Assembly (NCBI RefSeq): GCF_001625305.1
Contig: NW_017802747.1
Location: forward strand, 455,002 to 519,001
Direction of reading: 5' to 3'
DNA from: Branchiostoma belcheri
Lineage: Eukaryota; Chordata; Leptocardii; Amphioxiformes; Branchiostomatidae
DNA length: 64,000 bases
The notes under the pieces are model-generated. The model saw nothing but the letters and a program-made list of their open reading frames with translations, was not told the DNA's origin and did not search any database. Shown here piece by piece: positions 40,155 through 53,400 of this stretch. Each line of letters opens with the position of its first letter. The stretch's first letter is position 1. Position numbers and translations under genes: made by a program.

Positions 40155-40670
40155 TCATAACAGTATATTTATATGTGTGTTAGAAATAAAACAAAAAAAA
40201 AGAAAGAAGACAAAAAATGACACTGGGGATTCACATATTATAGTTCTGATTAAATTGTTTTTAGTCACTGATATATGATAGTATACTGTTTATGAATTTG
40301 CATTGAAGATGATTGCTGGAGCTTCCTGTCCAAAGATACTAGGAGGGTTGCCCTCTGCAGGCCGCCATGTGACTGTACAGTTCAATCTTTGACCAGCAGG
40401 TTCTATGGCAGGATGGACAAATGGACCTCTGCGCCATATGTATTATGTAATACGTATAACAATGTATAATAATGCCATTTATGTGGTCTTGATATGGAAA
40501 TAATCATAGCAATAACTATATATATATTAATGAATTAGTGTTTAATTTTGATCTTAATATTTAACATTACTGCCCAAAACAAAATGATATGAAATAGGTA
40601 CACAAGTATAAAAAACAAATTCTGGTTGAACCATGCAGGAACGCTGCATATACACGCGTCTAGTTGTAGT

Positions 40671-41473
40671 TTAGTTACTAGTAGCTTGGAATGTGTCGTA
40701 CGTACCAAACTTAACAACCACTTGATCAATCTGCGTAGCCATATCCCGTCTGTACTTTCGTTGTGCCCTCTTTTTCTTACGGAAAGTACACTTAGAAGCA
40801 CCCTTTACTTTTCTTATTGTATTTGAGGCGGATTCTCTTAAAAAGTCATTAAACTCCAGCCTTTCTTGGTTTGTGGGTTGATTTTCATCTGCGTACACGT
40901 CCATTACGATAGCCATAAACATGCTTAGCAAGAAAAACTGCATCATGCACTGGTAAAAGAAAAACATCAACGGGCCCAGAATACGATGTCCTTGACTTAA
41001 AGCTTCAAAATCAAAGCTACCTAACATCATCAACAGAAGGCTTTGTAGACTAGATGTTATGTTCTTGTACTCCATGAGCGTGACTCCGAAAATCAAGCTT
41101 GCCGTCTGGGTAAAAGCCATGATGACGATTCCAGCCGTGAACATGAACTGTGTTACAGGCTTGAGAGATCGTCTCAATGTCATGGACAAGGCGTACACGT
41201 GGGAGTTGAAGCGGAGGATCCGGACGAACTTGAACGTAGAGCAGCAGATGAGAAGGCCCAGAAGGTAGGTGTAGACCTGGTACCAGCTGACGGCGCTTTT
41301 GTAACCTATGAAGGAGGAGTTTCCGGCCGCACGCTGTACTGCGACTTCGTCGATGATACTCTGAGTGTAGAAGTAGACACCGAGAGCTGAGAAGCCAACA
41401 GCGATGACAAAAAGTTCTACCCAGCTCCAGAACTCACTCAGGTAGTCAAGGGGGCGTGACAACAACGCTTTTC
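40671..41473 (-). CDS. Exon p30 (last): membrane segments 8-11, pore, C-terminal tail
   Basis: Acceptor CTTCCAAG, phase 1. The 267 codons include [60 protein letters not shown], the pore region [20 protein letters not shown], then [20 protein letters not shown] and MDVYADE. The basic tail [12 protein letters not shown] ends the protein. Confidence 0.93.
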
Positions 41474-44400
41474 CTTGGAAGAAAGGATGTCAAAAATGAA
41501 TTATATGTAAATTTTAGAAGATCATGATTTAAATTTTAAAGATATGCGACACGTCTACAAATTGGAACCCCTAGACAGATGTAAGCGTATTTTTTCACTG
41601 CCTTCATCTAGATAAAATAGAGGACATTAGAACCTATATATATTTTAAGTACCATGTAAATTAGGAGATGATGAGAATTATGCGATTTTCATGATTGATG
41701 AGACTGTTTTTTAATTTCGGCGAATGATATTGGCATTTGGAGGATAAAAAGTTTTTTTTTATTTCTCCGTGCTCTAACAACTCTGTGATATGACTTTAAA
41801 TCAGTAGTACTCACCCTCCTTAATGGCATATATAAGAAGCAACAGAGCAAAGACTGCTCTCAGAGCGAGAAGCAAGATGGCGTCACGTTGGATGAGTCTC
41901 AAGGTCACGACCTCTGACCCCTTGTAGGTGGCTCCGAGATTGGTGAACTCTACTGCCATGGAAACCACGGAAAACAAGTTGACGTGCGGGTTGTACAGGG
42001 TGAGTTCTATGAAAACTGCCCGTGTCTTGTCGTCCAGCCAGTCTTGTCGCTGTAGGTAAGCTGCACGAGCTAAGCTGGTTTGTTCTGTTCTTCCCAAAGA
42101 CGTGACGTAGCCACCTGCTGAGTAGGTGCCCCGTACTCCAAAGTACGGAAAAGCTGTGTGAAGAAACATTTAGTGAAAACAGCGCCGTCTGTTGCAAAAT
42201 ACAGAAAATGCAGTGCAGAAACACACACACCCATTTACACAAAACAAACATACACAAAAACACGAGTGCAAAAGCATGTTTACGAACACAGACATTTATA
42301 CATCACAATTGTATTTGAATACATAGAATCATATGCCTCAACTGCTTCTTTCAAACTATGTTATATCACCAAACATATAAACTTAGATGCTATTTTTAAG
42401 TAGGGGTCGAACAAACTATAATTTTCAACACAAATTGACGACTATCTGCGTCAAGAAATGACCAATCATACAATTAGTCAGGTTTCTTGGGTTTAAAATG
42501 AGTTGTCACTGTGGATTGTCCATTCCTTGACTAAGACAAAAGTCGAAGAAATGTTCGACATTTTATAGAAAAAAATACAGTTAACTTTTTTTTCTGAATA
42601 ATTTTCGATTTTGCCGACACAAAATATTTATTATTATTGTAATAAAAAGGACATATCTCACCATCAGTCACGGGGGCGAACATGTACCTCCATGGATCCT
42701 GTCCACCATCTTCTGCTGACGAACAGTCGTTAAGTTCAAGTGATTCTGTTGCTGTTGAAATGCAAAGAGATTTTTCCGTGATGTTTGCAGTAGTGTTCCA
42801 CCGTTTTGTGTAGTTCTGTGTGTCGGATAAATCCAGAGAATACATAGCAACACAGCCAGGCGTCATGGTCGCCATTCTTCTAGGTGGTTCACAGTGTTTT
42901 CCTGGAAAATATACATGGTTCTGATATAATAAATATTTTCACTTTGTTAACAACATTTTAAAAGAAAAAAAGCAGGATCTTAACAACTATAACGATAGTA
43001 CTCGTTGATTTCTAGTTTTGGATTTTTTGTATTGAAAGGTATTCACATTTTTCAGTGGAAACCGCTCTCGTGACCAATAAAATTAAACATCCTATCTAAG
43101 ACATGACACTAAATGTAGCCAAAGCCTGGCGATATTAAAAAATAATTGTTTAGAAAATCAGACTCACCTGGTTTAAGTCGCACTTGTCTCAGCTGCACTG
43201 GTCCCAGCGGGTGAGTTAACATGTCATCCAGGATCATGGTCTCCGTGACGCTCCAGCCGTTGTACCATCGGGACACATGGGTGGCAGGGATCAACCCGGT
43301 TTTCACCCAAGTCCAGAACGTTGGGATGTCTTCGATCTAAAGCGTAAAACAGAGATTGGAGATATGTATTGCGGTGATGAATAATGGATTACTAGTCATA
43401 CAATTGTATTACGTAACGCATTTTGATATTACATCATTGCTTTTTCCTTTAACCATAATCACAAAGTAAAAATTTCTGCTGCACTCGAAAACCACATTCT
43501 AAAAGTTAGGAAACGCCTGGTCAAAACATACTACATCATCAGAAACCAATTATCTACATACACACTACTGACTTCCTACTACTGCTGCTGCGCCAGCCCT
43601 ATCCCCCCATACAGTGCCCCCGAAAACAAAGTAACAAATTATAAAAGAAATTACTTCAAGTCATTACCTCTGAGAAACTGATGTCGCCACTGTCAAGAAT
43701 AAGCCCCTGCACATCCTTCGTCACGTAGAAAGCCAAGGGGCTTCTTTCTCCGTAAGACGTCAACATAATCACGGTCACAAACAGTCCAAACATCAAAACC
43801 TCAACTATCTGTTTACGTCTCCTGCGCTTTTGAGTGCTCTGAGCGCGGAGTACGGTCAATGTAGATTCATCAGGTGGTGAGTTAGCTTGTACCACTTCAG
43901 GCGTCTATAAGAACAAATTGAAAAAAAAAGAAAATTAAACTCTGTTACTTCACAGAAGTAATTCTATGGATGCACAGAATTCAAATGGATAACCATTTTC
44001 TTTCAAAATAGGACGCAAGATTTATTGGGACAAAATTATAATAGAAAATACCGTCATTTTCTGTCTAATATAATTTATTGCATTTTTTGCAAATTATTGC
44101 TATTATAGTTACTATATACTCATATAATATATATATATATATATATTTCTTCACTGTGATAAAGCGAAGCATCTTGATTCTACTCTAGATAGAAGTAACG
44201 AACATAATTGCTGCTAGCTATACGGCCAAAAACAAAGCTACATACATGTGTGGATAACGTCATCTTACGTGCAGAGTATATGTATGATGTAACAATAAAG
44301 GTTAACTATTCTCTAACATGTGGTCTCTAAGATCGAAACATTCTTTAATGTATTTTCCTATTTGAACACTGTATTGGTTATCTCCCCTGAGAATGTAGTT

Positions 44401-47400
44401 GAATTTATCTATAGCATCTAACGTATTGAAATCAATTGAACAAGCGGAAAGAAAGGTGAACAGCAATAGGCGCTTATCATTGTAGAGTGTACAATCCATT
44501 ATAAAATGGTGCTCATTTTCAATCATGTTTGGACAAGATGTAGCAAGGATTAAAGACAACAGGTGGACTATCAGAATAACTGAATATAGGCACCAATGAG
44601 CAAAACAATGAGACATACTACAAAACGATTTGGCGAATCGACTTGGCCAAAACACTTAGCCCAAAGCAGCTAAGTGAAACTGAATACAAAACTAGAGTTA
44701 TTCAGGAAAAGGTTCGCCCACAGGAGCGATAGCACCATGGAGCGACTATGATGATAATGATGTTAAAAAAATCTTACACTTGTGCAATGGCGGGATTCAG
44801 TCTTCTCTGCCCACAGATAACGCATCCATCCTGTTGCTGTTGACCATTGTTGGTTTTCCACTATCTGTATAGTGTTATTAAAAAAGTAATTATAAAAGCC
44901 AGACTTCACTACTTACCCACACGTCTTGGAAGCAGTGATAACTACATTTGCAGGCATACATATTATGTATGGTTGTAGTTATTATGTTTCCATGGGTAGA
45001 GATAGCCAACCAAAAAGAAATTAAAATCCTACCCGTCTGTTATCCTGGAGGTACTCTTCATCATGTTGTAATGGTGCAGGCTCGGGGTCCTCGTCTTCAA
45101 TAGGTTTCTGTAGTATTCATTTAAAAACGAGAAAAATCACATCAGGCTCCAGAATGTCCCAACACGCGGGCCCTAGTATCAAACTAATCTCCGGAACAAA
45201 TAGTCTAATATAAACCCAACAATTTTTAAAAACTTTTCCTGCTCAGCCAGGATAATGACCCTGCGTCCTGTGCCTGACCTTTTGTGAATTCACCCAGCCA
45301 TGTACCGTCGTACACGGAGGTAACAACTAAGGCCCTGTCCAAATGAAGTCAGTGAAATCCGGTTTCAAGTGGCCCCATCTGAACGCTCCAAATCACATCG
45401 AAAGTGCCTCGATCCCAAACCACTTCGAGAGGTGGTTTCGAACCGGTTTCGAACCGGTTTCCCCGGTGACTTCTGCTGGTCATGGCTTACGGGATGATAT
45501 TTTTTAAATTTATATGCAATACCAAAATTTACGTGGCAAGAACTTCAAGAGCAGTAATGTTCGAATAATGTGTCCATTCTAGGTCGAGCTTTCAAGCCTC
45601 TGGCGGGACCACGTCGGCATTCGTCGGCATTCGGCGTCGGCATTTGTACGCTGGAAGGGCTACGCTGGAAGGGGGGCACCAGGAAGCAGGTCGTTGACCT
45701 CTGACGAGTACAACACGATACGTGCGTGTTTTCATCAAATAACAACTAATGTGGATTAGGAGAATTATTACCGGGCATGGTTTGAAAGGAATGTGTGGAC
45801 AGATGTAAAGAATGTGTGTTAACCGAATCGCGGTTCAAGCGTTTCCGTGTGAACAAGGCTTAAAGGTACCTTGACTAATAAGGCAAACAACATGGCGACC
45901 AACAGTAGCTTGAACGGCTGCACCAGGAACAGGTCGGTGAGGAATGACGTCAGAAAAGTGAAGAGCCACGCCTCCGCCTTTGCACGTCCGAAACTCAGGG
46001 AGTACAGGACGGTGAAGAACGCAGCCACGAAGCTCGTGGACCAGACAAGCAACCAGCCTGTATGGAAAATAATTTTGAAATCAAGCTATGTTAAGGTTTT
46101 TGCAGGGACATTGTATTACAATGCAATGTTGTTAGATTGATTACTTGATTAAAGACCACACAAAAATAGCAATATCTTTTTTCTCTTTTTAAACTATAAG
46201 GAAATTCTGAATTTGATTGAGAAAATGATCAAAGGCTATCCTAACAAGATATTTGGCAAGTCAATGTCTAGAAATAAGCATTTTCAAATATCTATTTTCG
46301 TGTCACTTTAATTAAGACAGCATAAAGCTAAATTTCTCTACCCAAACTATCACTTTTATAGATTAAGGTAATACCTACTTTATAATTTTGTATAAGTAAT
46401 TGTTATACGCAAAAGAAAAACAGTTACTTAAGCAACTGAATATGAATTTGGAAACGGTCAGCCGTTTCAGATAGCGTCCACTAGGTTTCTTAAGATAGTC
46501 AGCTTTCGTCAGTTGACAAAAGCTAGTGAATACTAGCTGAAACGTCTGACCGTTTCCAAAATCATACCCAATTGCCTGAGTAATTGATTTTTGGCATATC
46601 TTATTACCTTGATGTCTAACCTTTATCGACGTAAGCGATTGTTATGTTTATCACTGACGTCATGAAAATTAGCTTGCAATTGACTACATGAAGCTTCTAG
46701 CAGCCCTTTTAATTACCAAGCCAAACCAGCCTACTGCGTATATGACTTTAACCCTAAACAGTACACCTGGGGTCCGCGCGGACCCCAGCAGTATATATTC
46801 TGTAATATCTTTTTTGTATCTGAAGATTTTTTCTGAAATTTTAGGTAATTGTCACCCACAAAGTTGTCTCTCAATACAGTGCAGAAAACTCCGTTTCTAC
46901 CATTTATAAAAAAATTATATATGATTTTCTTTTGGGGTCCGCGCGGACCCCAGCCGGCTTTCGATCATAATGGATACACTGGCGTTCTTATACATTACCT
47001 TATTTCCGTTTTTATATGTTTTTATGCACTCATGGTATGTCTACCAAGTTTTCAGAGAATGGTGTAGTAATAGAATTAAATTTTAATAACTTTGGTGTAA
47101 TTATGACGTCATATGATGTCAGAGCTAATAATATAGTCCGCCATATTGGATTTTGACCAATGACGTCATCAAATTAGCATATTCTATGCATATTAACTGA
47201 TTTAATTGATATTTAATTATGTAAGATGTTATTAATGTTGAAAAGAAGTGTAATTTAATATAAAACTCAGAAAATTTTTATGTTTAAACCAAAATTACTT
47301 CTATTTTCAAAAAAAGAAACCCGTTGCCATGGCAACACAAAAAACATCAACTTACTAGTATTAAACTAATATGAACTTTTTTCCAGAGACATTTTAGGAA

Positions 47401-50400
47401 AGGTCTCCAAATTTGATACTTCTAGCGCAAGCCGTTTAGCCGCTATCTGCGATCAAAGTTGGGCCTCAAAAGCCCCTTCAGTCTGAAATGGGATTAAAAA
47501 TCGGGTATTTCTTCTTGTCTTCTTGTCTTCACCAAAAAATAGAAAAAGTTCAAAACGTATGATTTTTGTATGTAATGTGGACACAGAGGTTCCCACATCA
47601 GTTTGCAAAACAATTGAGCTGGTTGCATGTTGATAATTTCTAAAATTAGCAAAAAACTGTTCTGGGGTCCGCGCGGACCCCAGGTGTACAGATTAATCAG
47701 TCCGGGAAGGTGTTCTGTTGAGGGTTAACATACCGAAGTAAACAGCCCACCACGGGATGGCAAACTTTCCCGTCTCTTCGAAGTCGCCTACGCCATGATC
47801 AGTGCTTCTATCTTTCTTATCCCTGGACTTTTGTTTTCTCTTATTTGCTGGAGGGGAGTCAGAATTTCGGAAGAGGAACACGATGAGCAGGTTGACAGGC
47901 AGGATGATGGCTGCGCTCTGTAGACCTATCATGATCTGAAATTGATGGAGTCTGAATGAGTCTTGGCTTTTTTTTATTCATGAAGTAATCATATAGACCT
48001 GCTCACCACTTTTCGTTGATGTTAAACTTGGAAAAGTAAGGGTCAAACAAAATATAACAGGTTCAGCAAAAAGACCTTAAAAATCTCTAAACGTGGAAAA
48101 TCTGCACACATGTAAACGTTTCCTTACGCAGTTTAAGAACAATTCATATAACAAAGAAATCGTAGTTGACATTTTTCAAATACTTTGGATTGTTACCGAT
48201 AAATGTAGGTCGTTTCAAACATTTCAGACGTGTTTTGGTTGAGTAAGTGAAGGAATACGCGAGTGAGTAAATAAGCGTGTTTTTGAGTAAATAAGCGTGT
48301 TTTTGAGTGAGTGAGTGAGTGAGTGAGTGATCATGAGTGAGTGAGTGAGTGAGTGAGTGAGTGAGTGAGTGAGTGAGTGAGTGTTTGAGTGAGTGAATAA
48401 GTGTTTGAGGTACGAGGTTACTGGGTAGGTTTAATAAGTGGTCAATAAGTAAATCCTACAAACCTGAGGTAGAGAAATAGGTGGATTGATCTCCACCCCG
48501 GCGAATCTGAGTGGTTCCGGCGGGTCGAAGTCGTCCCCGCGGCCGAAAAACATGATGTTGGTGACCATGGTGCTGTAGAGCAGCGTCAGGCAGCAGGACA
48601 GGCGCTGGACTCGGGTGAACGGGCTTCGTGCCGGGCGGCCCGCCACGGAGAACCACAGGTGACCGTCGTTCATGTCCCTGTGATGATAGAATAGCAAATA
48701 TGTTTGAAAAGTATAAACAAAGTCTAAACATTTCAGGCAGAACATGAAAAAGCAACTTGAAGGCTGACATTTTTATTGAAAAACGTTGATACTAACGTTT
48801 TTATGTTTCATTTTAGAAAAAAATCAACAATTTACCCAAAGACTGCGAGTGACTTTATGTCTAAGTCAATCATTATATCATAAACATCGTCATTGAGCAG
48901 GAAGTTTCTAGATTTACCTTGTTCATTCATTCGTTTGTTTCTTTGAGCATATTTATTTTCTTAAAACAAGGCAAATGCTAGCGGATTTCGATTGAAATCA
49001 CGAGGGAAAGACAAAACAGCAAGCCAAGCTACATCATTTAAGTACAATTTAATCCGAAGTGCTAAAATTTATAATTATTATATTATATTAAAAACATATA
49101 TATTTACACAGCTACACACAACAAAGTACATTATATTAACAAAAACATTGGTACCTCGAACTTCTTGTAAGAAATAAGTTGCGAAATTCCTTAATCTCAT
49201 CTGGGCTGGATTCGGGCAGGTGGCGAAAAACTCTGCCGTCATCCTTGTCGATAGCAAACCACCTGTACAAGAGAAATTTAAGAACAACAGATAATGCCGA
49301 AATACAATTTTTTAGTTTCTTATGTATTTTTCTATATTCATTCACTATCAATTAATATATAATTAAGACTTTTAATATGTTACTTGGCTGTGTGTACGGG
49401 GCGTTTTTGTCCATAACTGTTATTAGTACATAGTAGAGTATATGATGATGGGGGTATCAAGAAGTTACGGAAGTGTGGTGACCATATGTAGAATGTAGAA
49501 ATGTAGAATTAGAGGTCATATTGGTCCCACATGTTCGTACATAGGAGGCGAAAGTCGAATATGTACTAGTTCAGCAAACAATTCATAACAACGTATTTTT
49601 CAAACCCTCTTTTATTAAATCTTTCAATCGCATGCATTACGATGTACCTTACCTGTTGCATATGAAAAAGTGTGACCTGTTGTTTTCCTGGTTAGTCACT
49701 ACAATTTGATTGAGGAACCTGGAAAAAGATTATCAAATAAGTAGTTTGTTAACTACTGTATTACATAACAAACTGGATTCATTCTAAATAAGGGTTCTAC
49801 AGTTAATTTAAAACAATTATGCATTACATAGCAATACGTTGATAACGCATATATACTGTGCCTTGGATTTGGAAAGGTTAAATTTATTTATAATCCGAAC
49901 AAATAAAACCACTACAACGGTTTGAATATTTACAATACCCAATCAAATTAGTTTGGCACTTTTTCTTTACTTAAAGCATTTCCAAAATCCACTAAAATGA
50001 ATAAATGTACTATTAGACTATCAGGAACCGTCACATATCTTAGATGCTTAGATGCTATCCTCGCAAAGGCATGGCAAAAGCTAAACAAGGCAAGAAAGGA
50101 TAGCAGACTTAAGACTGGTAAATACAGAAACTTACTACGTACACGCACATATACACAAATACACATACCCACAAACACAAACACAAAATGCATTAGCACT
50201 TACAAATACGCACAAACACACGTGCACGTGCATCTACACAACTGCGCACAAACGCACATATTAATAAATACATTCAGAAACACACACACACAGATACACA
50301 TACAGACGCACACACACGCACATGCACAAACAAATACATATAAACACTAACAAAGGCAGAGGTAGACAGACAGACAGATAAGTCGACACGAACTTACCAT

Positions 50401-53400
50401 GCAGGGCTGTATCCTGCATTGTTGTGCCACACACGTAGGTAAGTCAGATCTCCCAGTGGCTCTGATGTCGACACGAGAAAGGAGTCCACGCTGCCCTTCT
50501 CAAAAGTTATTCTTGTCGAGTCACTGAGCGTGTAAGGAGGACTTTTCTTGTCTTGACTGTAAAGCACAATTGTAACCTAACAAGAAAGTAATAAATCCCA
50601 ACAGGTTAGGTATGATTTGGGGTATTTCTCGTGCAACACATTACACCGCAGCGAAACGCAATGGATGCGGAAGTAACTATGCCACAATAGGGCAAAAAAG
50701 TCTGGGTGTCTATTACCTAATCAAGACATGAAATTATCATAAAATATTGTGTAAAAAGATCCAACAGGACAACGGTCAAGAAGCCATTAGAAACACTACA
50801 ACTTTAGAATGTTGGAAGATTCAATAAGTCGTTCATGTACAGATTAACAATATTTTACATACACTGTGATAAAATCTAACCTACCTCTGCAGTTGTCCCA
50901 GCATTCCCCTTGAATCCAGTGTAAACAGTGATGACGTATTGACAGTCCTTTCTGGGGTTCAGTCTGTGTCCGGGTAGGATTCCAACTCCAACCTGACATG
51001 GAAAATCCATCTTTCTTAGGATTTTATTCCAAAGCAATGCCCTTATGTTGTTAGAATAACGCTACCAATGAAGGGTTAACACAAATAGTAATTGTCACCT
51101 AAAATAAGACCCTGTAATAAACACTCGCAAATTATAAAATGTTCAGATTAGGCGTTCAGTACCATGCACAGTGTTCATCACCCATTTTCTATTGTGGTAC
51201 AATCAAATCAGGCCACAATCAAATTAGGCCACAGCAAGTAATTTTTAAGGATGACATCAGCGCGCTTTAATTTTCGATTTAAAAAAGTAGCAAATTTGTT
51301 GCCCTCTGACAGTGGTCAATATCTCGAAAATTGGCACAAAGACGTCCGCTGCCACGAGGGAACGTGGGTGGCAGATAAATATGAAGATGTGAGCAATGTC
51401 TCTTATTTGGTGCAGTGTTGTATGTCATTTCTTTTATATTTGATATATTGATGCGACTGGATAAAAACCATTTGTACCATGATTGAAAACTTATTTTCAA
51501 ATTTGTTTAATATAGGTATAATTTGTTGTTTTATGGTTTCATTGTTTATGATGTCAAAATTTGAATATGGCCCGCCTGTTGTTTGTTCATTTTCCGCATT
51601 AGATTTAGAATCTGTGAATTAGGTGCTCTAAAAATTACTTTCTATGGCCTTAGTCTTCTTTCCTGGGTGCAAGAAATAAGTAATTCCTTTCCACTACCTT
51701 GTTCAAGTCCCTCCTGTCCTGTTTCCTTGTCCACACGAGCCCCATGAAGTACATGCCGAGCACGGTAAGTACGAGAATGAGCCCTGCTGGGTTCTCTAGA
51801 ACGTTGGCAGACAGCGCCGCAGCGAGGTTGAGAGGATTCGGGGTAACGAAGCCGCTAAACTTTGTCAGATGGTCGCATTGGCAGTGGATGTGGCTGGCAT
51901 TGGACATCATTCCTACCTACATTGTATGATTATACGATAGTTAGTATATAGTTGCAGTTTATCTGAATTCATAAAATCATTCTGGAAATTATTTTTTTAT
52001 TTAATGATGTCAGTGTGATTGTTATTTACTTTTCCCTGTGCAATGACCTTACTTTTTTGGCATTTATGGTTGACACAAAACAGCTAGGCCCACCCAGTTT
52101 ATGGTGCCACCAAAATCTACCAGAATGTAAACAAACATGAATGACAGCTATGATTCAAGGTTTTTTAAACACATTCATAATGCATCATATTCTGGCGCCT
52201 TTACTTCCTGAATTAAACTTATTTGTATATAGGGTCGAATCAACTTACTTTGAAAAGAAACTGGCCATGGGATATAATTTTTGTATTGTTCTAATGTTAC
52301 ACAATGCAGCTTTAAGCTTTAATTTCCAAAACGAAAGGTGGAATGCCCGACTGTTTTTGTTATTGAATAGGCAATCCACCACCATCGTGCATATCCGTTG
52401 ATACAGATCCAATCCACCCTGACTAAAAGAGTCGGGTGGTGCTATAAACTTTTGTTGTGATTTACTGTTTCTCGAGTGTTCAATTTTACTTTCGAAACTA
52501 TACATTGCAAAAGCAGTGGATTGCTGGAAGGGGTGTTCTAGTTATACAAAACAAAATTAACAATCACCTCACCTTACAACCATCACTGTGCCACAAGTCC
52601 ACATCCTCGTCAAAATAAACACAGGACGTCTCGAAGATGTGCAGAGTGAAGTCTACAATCTGTCCACTACTTAGGTTCTGTTCAGAGCCAAATCGTACAC
52701 CTGACAGTAGAATAAAAAAAGGGGGAAGCATTCCAACAGTCCAAAATAGCCTGTTAAATTACGCTTCTGAGCATCCTGTGGTTATTTATGCATAAAAATT
52801 TAGGATTTACCAAATGTTATAATAACTGTAGGTGTAATAATTGTTTCTTTAGGCCATAAACTATGTTTGTTTTAGATCAAAATGATTATCCTTCTTTGTT
52901 GGAGTAAGCCATTCATTACTAACGACAGGTATGATTGTTGGTGCATAATTATGTCTCAAGTATGTCCCAGAGGTGTTTCTGATAATAGTGGCCTAAAACA
53001 TCGACACATGCCAGGTGTGACATTGCTAGTGACACAAGATACTAAATATTTGCAGCAACAGTTAATGGACATGCATGGTATTTATAGTTATAAAAAAAGT
53101 CTTATGTGGAAGAAACGGCGTAGTGCTGACAAAGATTATTACTTGTGAATTTCGAGGTAAACAGAAATTCTACCGTGGAAATTCTCAACATTTTAATCTT
53201 TAAGGCATTTAAGACTATAGATTATATTTTTACCTATAACATATGTACGTTAAATATGTACGCATGGTGTCCATTGAAAAAAAATATTCTTCTCTATTGT
53301 TTGAAATATTCTCTCAGCCCCAGGTATAACACCCTCAAAAGTTAAAGGTATATAACCTGCATGTACGTTACATACTAGTACATGGATCTTACTGTCTAGT

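Noticed and set aside
44782-44843. Possible extra exon of the polycystin-like gene between p24 and p26 (peptide like [16 protein letters not shown] in one frame)
   Set aside because: The frame with attractive sequence does not match the phase-0 end of p24. The frame that fits gives no family-like sequence, and p24 joins p26 directly in phase 0.
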